Origin: Chloroflexota bacterium
GTDB taxonomy: Bacteria > Chloroflexota > Ktedonobacteria > Ktedonobacterales > Ktedonobacteraceae
Direction of reading: 5' to 3'
Length of the DNA: 18,499 nt
NCBI GenBank assembly: GCA_005881495.1
Contig: VBHI01000335.1
Coordinates: 1 to 18,499 of the forward strand
The notes under the pieces were generated by a model. The model did not search any database. It was given only the letters and a program-made list of their open reading frames with translations, and was not told the DNA's origin. Shown piece by piece: positions 14,331 through 18,499 of the stretch; the first letter of the stretch is position 1; every line of letters begins with the position of its first letter. Position numbers and translations under genes: made by a program.

Positions 14331-15713
14331 TTAAAGCACAGGCCACCTGGGTCTAAGCTCAATACCGGCGCGCTGGTAAAGGGCGTTTGCATTGAGACGC
14401 GCCTGCTTCTTTACTGCCTCCTCATCCATGGTAAGCAATTGACCCTGCGAGACGACGGTCTGCCCGTCCACTACGACGGTATCGACTTCGCCGCCGGTTG
14501 CAGCATAGACCAGCGTGGAGATGGGGTTCAATGACGGGGTAGTATGCAATCGATCGAGGTCGATCACGACAAGATCCGCCTTCTTGCCAACCTCAAGCGA
14601 ACCGATTTCATGCTCCAGGCCGAGGGCACGCGCACCGTTAATGGTCGCCATTTCAAGGACCGTCTCAGCGGGTACAATCAACGGATCGTTAGTGACGGCT
14701 TTATGGATAATTGCGGCAAGTTTCATTTCACGGATCATATCGTAGTCGTTGTTACTCGGGCCACCGTCGCAACCGAGGGCGACGTTGACACCGCTGGCAA
14801 GCATTTGCGGAACTTTGCACACGCCGGAAGCAAGCTTGCTATTTGAGGAGGGGTTGTGAGAGACATGGGTTCCGGAGGTAGCGAGTTTATTTATGTCGTC
14901 CTGATTAAGCCAGACCATATGCACCAACACCGTTTTTGGGCCGAGCAGTCCAACGGTTTCAGCATAATAGACGGGCGAGAGGCCAAATTTTTCGTTGAGG
15001 TAGATCTTATCGGCCTCAACTTCAGCCAGGTGCATAGTGATGCCCATGTTGCGCTGGCGGGCATGGTTGCTCATCTCCTGGTAGAGTTCGGAGGTGACCC
15101 CGCCAGGGGTGCGCGGTCCAAACCAGACATGTATGCGATCTCCGACGGCTCCCTCCCATTTGCTATGCATATCGAGAACGCCGAACAGGCTGGTTTCGCG
15201 GTCTTCAATCATACCCGGATGCATCGAATTCGTTTGCGTGGCATAGGTACCAATATCCATAACGATACCGGCGAGGCAAGCCCGAATACCGCTTTCTTGC
15301 ACTGCCTGGGCGATCCCATCGAAACCGTAGCGATGGGCAAGCATCGATTCGAGGAATGTGGTCGTCCCGGACCTCAGCATTTCGGCTATACACAGGCGTG
15401 CACTCACATAACCATCGTCCTCAGTGAAGTTGCCCTGCAAGACCCAGACACGATCACAGAGCCATTGGATGAGAGCCATGTCGTCTGCGCAACCTCGAAT
15501 CAGGGTCTGGGCCAGATGAACGTGAGTATCGATCAAACCCGGGATGATGAGTTTTCCCCGCACATCGATTATTTTCTCGTCGTCGTACTGGCGTTGCAAT
15601 GCGTCGGATTTCCCAACGGCAACGATGCGGTTCCCTTCTACAGCGACGGCTCCATTGGTGATGATGTTGCGAGTGGGGTTCATGGTGATGACGGTGGCAT
15701 TAGTGAATAGCAT
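14331..15713 (-). CDS. Amidohydrolase of the ATZ/TRZ-MTA/SAH deaminase type
   Basis: The product is 460 residues. The fold signature starts PGLIDTHVHLAQTLIRGCADD (59-79), with metal ligands H64 and H66. Further ligands and active-site residues are H228 and E231 (TMHLAEVEAD), a late His (H265 in VLVHMVWLN), H286 (SHNPSSNSKLASG) and D316 (GCDGGPSNND). This set is typical of the AtzA/AtzB/TrzN, MTA/SAH deaminase and 8-oxoguanine/guanine deaminase group, which use a mononuclear metal to deaminate or dehalogenate aromatic nitrogen rings. The exact substrate is not readable. ATG with GGAG 6 bases upstream. It leads a two-gene operon with the dihydropyrimidinase, so a purine or pyrimidine derivative is the likely substrate class. 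Transcription comes from the promoter at 15786-15814, past two palindromes. Confidence 0.88.
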   Translation of the reverse strand: MLFTNATVITMNPTRNIITNGAVAVEGNRIVAVGKSDALQRQYDDEKIIDVRGKLIIPGLIDTHVHLAQTLIRGCADDMALIQWLCDRVWVLQGNFTEDDGYVSARLCIAEMLRSGTTTFLESMLAHRYGFDGIAQAVQESGIRACLAGIVMDIGTYATQTNSMHPGMIEDRETSLFGVLDMHSKWEGAVGDRIHVWFGPRTPGGVTSELYQEMSNHARQRNMGITMHLAEVEADKIYLNEKFGLSPVYYAETVGLLGPKTVLVHMVWLNQDDINKLATSGTHVSHNPSSNSKLASGVCKVPQMLASGVNVALGCDGGPSNNDYDMIREMKLAAIIHKAVTNDPLIVPAETVLEMATINGARALGLEHEIGSLEVGKKADLVVIDLDRLHTTPSLNPISTLVYAATGGEVDTVVVDGQTVVSQGQLLTMDEEAVKKQARLNANALYQRAGIELRPRWPVL

Positions 15714-15734
15714 GACGAACTCCTCTGGCGGTCT

Positions 15735-15764
15735 GATGTTAATAACATAGTGCTGATCGATCAG
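15735..15764. promoter_or_regulatory. Two adjacent palindromes in the amidohydrolase operon leader
   Basis: ATGTTA-A-TAACAT (15735-15747) and CTGATCGATCAG (15753-15764) are both perfect and stand five bases apart. They lie between the predicted transcription start (about 15779) and the ribosome binding site. They are good candidates for repressor sites; no regulator gene is adjacent. Confidence 0.45.
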
Positions 15765-15785
15765 GGCGTTACTTACTCTATGGGA

Positions 15786-15814
15786 ACTATACCACGAAAG
15801 TTAACCCCTCTCAA
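15786..15814 (-). promoter_or_regulatory. Promoter of the amidohydrolase/dihydropyrimidinase operon
   Basis: On the minus strand TTGAGA (15809-15814) and TATAGT (15786-15791) are spaced by exactly 17 bases. The transcript would start near 15779, about 65 bases before the ATG at 15713. Confidence 0.65.
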
Positions 15815-15853
15815 CGGCCTGGCTGAACTGATCTACACGTATCTATTTGTTTG

Positions 15854-15873
15854 TACACTTTTACACTTTTACA
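15854..15873. repeat. Short 8-base tandem repeat over a stop codon
   Basis: TACACTTT is repeated twice with a partial third copy and covers the stop codon of the minus-strand LysM-like gene (15861-15863). It may be slippage-prone; a change in copy number would alter the last residues or the stop. Confidence 0.4.
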
Positions 15874-16883
15874 TACAAATGCGTCGCTTCGTTATAGCGA
15901 TAAACGGGGTTCCCGCGGCTAAAGTGTAAATCGCCATGGGAATTACTGGTCAGCCACAACAAGACGCGTGTGCCTGCTGGCAAATGGAGAGGGTACTTCC
16001 AGTGGTCGAGTGCACTCTCACCTATAATCCCGAAGAGCCAGGCACCGCCGTCATCGTCGATGGTATTGGGTTGGAGCTGGTTGCAGGAAAGCGAGTTATT
16101 GTCGTGTGTATTGTCAACCTGGAGATCACATGCACGTAGAGACATACCGTCAAGGGTAGCTAAGGGATCGGCGTAGGGATAGCTAGCAAAACTCTTGACG
16201 TTCATACGTGCCAATTGAGCCTGTGACCAGACCCAGGAACCAACTTTCACCGGAAGAGTTGTCTGTACTGAGAGATGTACCTGTACTCCGGGAGCTAGAC
16301 GCACAGTGAGCTGGCAGCCGGCAGAACAATCTGTTCCCGATTGTTGTTGGTTGGCCACGTTAATGACGGGCGTCGGCAACACTTGTTGGGGTGAGGTGGT
16401 ATCGACCTTGAGAACCTGGCCGCCAAAGGCTATCAATGGATATTGCGGGGAGAGGGTCAATACCATGCCCGGTTGTAAAGAATGGCAATCCCGGCCTATG
16501 GAGGCATCTAGCGCCTTGATGGTGTTTGGCTTGACGTCGCTGAAAATAGTTCCCGCATCACTCATACGCATTTGGAAAGTCAGTACTTCGTCACAAGAAT
16601 CCCCCTGCTGAACAGTATAGAGCAGCGAACCTACCTGAGGCAGCATGGAAGGAAAAGGAGGCAATGGCGTGGGTGTAGCAGTTGGAGGTGGGCCGCTGAG
16701 ATTGTAGAAAAAGTTTGTTACTGCCGGTAACACTCTCTGGCCAGCATGTGTTCCAAAGTAAAAAGTGGGAATAGCCAGTGCCACCAGGATAGGAATGAGT
16801 ATGAGTAGTTGCCAGGGAATGGAGCGTATGTACCACCGTACATTTTCTATCCGTTTGCTCCATCGTTGTTTGCGGCGATTCAT
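15861..16883 (-). CDS. Membrane-anchored LysM-like domain protein
   Basis: The product is 340 residues from ATG 16883. That start is preferred over an in-frame upstream start at 16940 because GGAGG lies 10 bases before it. A basic cytoplasmic N-terminus (about 1-20) is followed by one membrane segment (about 22-43), so the rest is outside the cell. A Pro/Thr-rich linker (about 64-80) leads to a LysM-like stretch: LLYTVQQGDSCDEV...PNTIKALDASIG...LQPGMVLTLSP (about 87-136). LysM binds N-acetylglucosamine in peptidoglycan or chitin. The rest (about 150-340) is beta-rich with several Cys (CSAGC, RACDL, LSCNQ) that could form disulfides, and has no enzyme motif that I recognise. The -10 TATAAT lies at 16924-16929. 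It is transcribed away from the divergent receiver gene. Confidence 0.7.
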   Translation of the reverse strand: MNRRKQRWSKRIENVRWYIRSIPWQLLILIPILVALAIPTFYFGTHAGQRVLPAVTNFFYNLSGPPPTATPTPLPPFPSMLPQVGSLLYTVQQGDSCDEVLTFQMRMSDAGTIFSDVKPNTIKALDASIGRDCHSLQPGMVLTLSPQYPLIAFGGQVLKVDTTSPQQVLPTPVINVANQQQSGTDCSAGCQLTVRLAPGVQVHLSVQTTLPVKVGSWVWSQAQLARMNVKSFASYPYADPLATLDGMSLRACDLQVDNTHDNNSLSCNQLQPNTIDDDGGAWLFGIIGESALDHWKYPLHLPAGTRVLLWLTSNSHGDLHFSRGNPVYRYNEATHLYVKV

Positions 16884-16923
16884 TTTTGCCTCGCCTCCGA
16901 TTTCTACCAGGATTGCAAGGGCT

Positions 16924-16932
16924 ATTATAACA
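16924..16932 (-). promoter_or_regulatory. Extended -10 promoter of the LysM-like gene
   Basis: The minus strand reads TTGTTATAAT, i.e. an extended -10 (TGnTATAAT) about 41 bases before the ATG at 16883. No good -35 is visible at 16-18 bases, which is normal for extended -10 promoters. Confidence 0.5.
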
Positions 16933-17078
16933 AGATACAAAACGAATTACCAGTGAGGGAAGTCAGCGATTCTCCGGCTCTTCAGCTGAGCGGAACAAAA
17001 AAACCAATGGATAGCCAAGTAGTCCTGTATGAACGGAAAAGAGGTGAATAAAAAGAAATAGTTAGCGTAAGATAGAGT

Positions 17079-17098
17079 AGACTACTATACAGTAGTCT
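17079..17098. promoter_or_regulatory. Perfect dyad upstream of the receiver gene
   Basis: AGACTACT-ATAC-AGTAGTCT is a perfect eight-base inverted repeat with a four-base spacer. It ends 22 bases before the GTG at 17121 and contains a TATACA that could be the -10 box, so it may be an operator or a leader hairpin. Confidence 0.45.
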
Positions 17099-17120
17099 TG
17101 ATAAGCGGAAAGGAAATCTC

Positions 17121-17510
17121 GTGGTTACTCCTCCCAAAGTACTTGTTGTTGACGACAGTGTCACCGCATCCCTTTTCATCGCTCATGCCTTGCGGAAAGC
17201 AGGCTACAAAGTGATCACAGCCGCTGATGGAAATGAAGGATTGACAAAGGCGCTGAATGAACGTCCAAATTGTCTTATTCTCGATGTTGTGCTGCCAGGA
17301 GTCAGTGGTTTTGGAGTATGCCGCCAACTCAGAGCCCTTGACCCAGAGCACAATCTATCGATTATCATGGTCAGCAGCAAGAACACGCAGCTTGACCAGA
17401 TCTGGGGTTTGCGCCAGGGCGCCGACCGCTACTTGACAAAGCCCTTTACAGATGAAACACTGCTCCAAACGGTGGAGGAGGTTTTAACGGCCAAACTCTC
17501 TCGCTCGTAA
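17121..17510 (+). CDS. Stand-alone CheY-like response regulator receiver
   Basis: The product is 129 residues, a single receiver domain with no output domain. The acidic pocket is D11/D12, the phospho-acceptor is D55 (LILDVVLPG), and S85 and K107 fill the switch and conserved Lys positions. Single-domain receivers pass phosphate in relay chains or act by protein contact, for instance on motors, pili or diguanylate enzymes. The partner kinase is not adjacent; the neighbouring LysM-like gene is divergent, and the kinase at 10233 has its own regulator. GTG start with AAAGGAAA ending about 7 bases upstream. A perfect dyad lies just before the gene and a long hairpin (17600-17651) follows it. Confidence 0.88.
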   Translation: MVTPPKVLVVDDSVTASLFIAHALRKAGYKVITAADGNEGLTKALNERPNCLILDVVLPGVSGFGVCRQLRALDPEHNLSIIMVSSKNTQLDQIWGLRQGADRYLTKPFTDETLLQTVEEVLTAKLSRS

Positions 17511-17599
17511 CCTCCTCCAGGTTCCGATTTATTATTCCTGCTCTTAATCTATGCTCGCACTTTTCTAAGGGGAGATTGTAGGAAAGGACACCGTGTGGC

Positions 17600-17651
17600 A
17601 TCAAGAGCCTCGTCATATTATTTCGGGGAAAAACATGATGAGGCTCTTGAT
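17600..17651. terminator. Long hairpin between the convergent receiver and propeller genes
   Basis: A 17-base stem with one G-U-type mismatch (17600-17616 with 17635-17651) encloses an 18-base loop. It is followed on the plus strand by AATTTT. It lies between the receiver stop (17510) and the propeller stop (17656), so it probably ends both transcripts. The minus-strand gene's stop is only 5 bases from the stem. Confidence 0.65.
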
Positions 17652-17655
17652 AATT

Positions 17656-18498
17656 TTACGTTCCAATAGCGTACAAGCGCCCATCAACGTTTCCAACGTA
17701 GATCACGCCCTTCGAGATGGACGGTGCACCGTAGAAGGTCGAGCCGCTGTTGGAATCTAAGAAGTGGAAGAGGGTTGTCCCTGAGGATGCGGAGATTACA
17801 TTTAGATATCTACCCTGACAGACCACTACCAGGCCAGGAGCCAATGTGACAGCCGCAAGCACTGGTCCATCGTTCAAGCAATGTCGCCAGATGAAGGCCC
17901 CAGTAGCTGGATTGAGCGCATTCACGCTCCCCTTACAGCTCGAGCCGCTGATCGTCGTCTTGCCACCGGCCACATAGAGCGTGTGACCATCCCAGGCAGC
18001 GGGCGAAATGCTGCCATCTCCGCACTGCGGGCAGCCCCCGCCACTTGCTATCTGGGTTGTCCATACAGGACCATTATTGAAAGCATTACGGTTCAAAGCG
18101 TAAAACTTCCCGTTCTTATTCGCGACACCCACCATTTGCGTGCCACCGCCTGTAAAAAGCGTCGGGGTGTTAACGAAGTCGCTGTCATTTACCTGCTGAG
18201 ATGATGGCACTTGCCAGTGACGCACAAATGACAGGTTTGATGTGAGTTCGACCACTGCCGGCGCATTGGATTCTCCCCCACACGAGCCAGGGTTGCCTGT
18301 AGCGATGTAGATGTTGCCGGTTGACTGGTCAATCGTTGGTGAGCCTGACACGCCACCACCGGTGCATCCGTTGGGCACGACATTGTAGGTGTGCTGAATG
18401 GCTCCATTCGAGGCGTTCAGCTGGACTACCTGCCCCTGGACCAGCGGGCAATCGCCAAAGGAGGATACACCTATGTACACGCTCCCGTTGTAGATGGC
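17656..18498 (-). CDS. PQQ-like beta-propeller repeat protein, C-terminal part (5' truncated by window)
   Basis: The reading frame is open to the window edge, so the start lies outside; the GTG at 18480 is internal. About 280 residues are visible. They hold repeats of the PQQ-like/outer-membrane propeller type: strands such as GSPTIDQSTGNIYIATG, NKNGKFYALNRN, SPAAWDGHTLYVAGG, GSVNALNPATGAFIWRH and a final GVIYVGNVDGRLYAIGT. Paired cysteines (CPQC and others) fit an extracellular protein with disulfides. Such propellers can be quinoprotein dehydrogenases or ligand-free scaffolds; no quinone- or metal-binding residue can be confirmed in this part. The stop at 17656 is followed by a hairpin that is shared with the convergent receiver gene. 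Confidence 0.8.
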   Translation of the reverse strand, partial: AIYNGSVYIGVSSFGDCPLVQGQVVQLNASNGAIQHTYNVVPNGCTGGGVSGSPTIDQSTGNIYIATGNPGSCGGESNAPAVVELTSNLSFVRHWQVPSSQQVNDSDFVNTPTLFTGGGTQMVGVANKNGKFYALNRNAFNNGPVWTTQIASGGGCPQCGDGSISPAAWDGHTLYVAGGKTTISGSSCKGSVNALNPATGAFIWRHCLNDGPVLAAVTLAPGLVVVCQGRYLNVISASSGTTLFHFLDSNSGSTFYGAPSISKGVIYVGNVDGRLYAIGT

Positions 18499-18499
18499 T

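Noticed and set aside
14856..15710. 284-residue plus-strand ORF
   Set aside because: It is the antisense shadow of the amidohydrolase gene, which has full catalytic motifs and a ribosome binding site on the minus strand.

Overview
The window looks like chromosomal DNA of a bacterium, most plausibly a member of the Chloroflexota class Ktedonobacteria. That placement is an inference from gene style, not a database result. The style includes a short zinc-ribbon membrane protein, a two-domain universal stress protein, a bacterial eRF1-like (baeRF) protein, a large IS607-type TnpB, a NarL-type two-component pair with a multi-pass sensor, and a PQQ-like propeller protein. Promoters fit a housekeeping sigma-factor consensus (TTGACA/TATAAT-like), and most genes have GGAGG-type ribosome binding sites. 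No rRNA, tRNA or CRISPR array was recognised.

Layout. (1) 3-1789, plus strand: the 3' part of a ComEC-like DNA-uptake protein whose metallo-beta-lactamase domain has lost most metal ligands, then a zinc-ribbon membrane protein. (2) 1795-3047, minus: a GC-rich near-repeat, then a diverged tyrosine recombinase with its promoter and a dyad in its leader. (3) 3197-5674, minus: a baeRF-family protein and, upstream, a double-domain universal stress protein starting at TTG; a hairpin terminator lies between them. (4) 5675-6801: a long divergent intergenic region with palindromes and a strong promoter, a possible 13-residue leader peptide, and two small dimeric alpha-beta-barrel genes (antibiotic-biosynthesis-monooxygenase-like and YciI-like). 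(5) About 6802-9171: an IS607-family insertion with a serine recombinase overlapping a 587-residue TnpB; the 3' end is rich in hairpins and is the likely omega-RNA region. (6) 9367-9804, minus: an unrecognised protein with a very acidic tail. (7) 10134-12890, plus: a promoter with two GTGCA dyads driving a sensor histidine kinase and a LuxR/NarL response regulator. (8) 12913-15814, minus: a two-gene amidohydrolase operon (a chlorohydrolase/deaminase-type enzyme, then a dihydropyrimidinase) with promoter and palindromes. (9) 15861-16929, minus: a membrane-anchored LysM-like protein. (10) 17079-17510, plus: a stand-alone CheY-like receiver. (11) 17656 to the window end, minus: the C-terminal part of a PQQ-like beta-propeller protein, separated from the receiver gene by a long hairpin.

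How the genes work together. The clearest functional units are the kinase/regulator pair, the two cyclic-amide/purine-type hydrolases (probably nucleobase or hydantoin breakdown), and the IS607 recombinase/TnpB pair. The rest are largely single-gene units. No convincing large new system such as a defence island or biosynthetic cluster is visible. The items most worth a second look are the degenerate catalytic centres of the ComEC lactamase domain and the tyrosine recombinase, the TnpB with its candidate guide-RNA end, the paired dyads at the kinase promoter, and the acidic-tail orphan.
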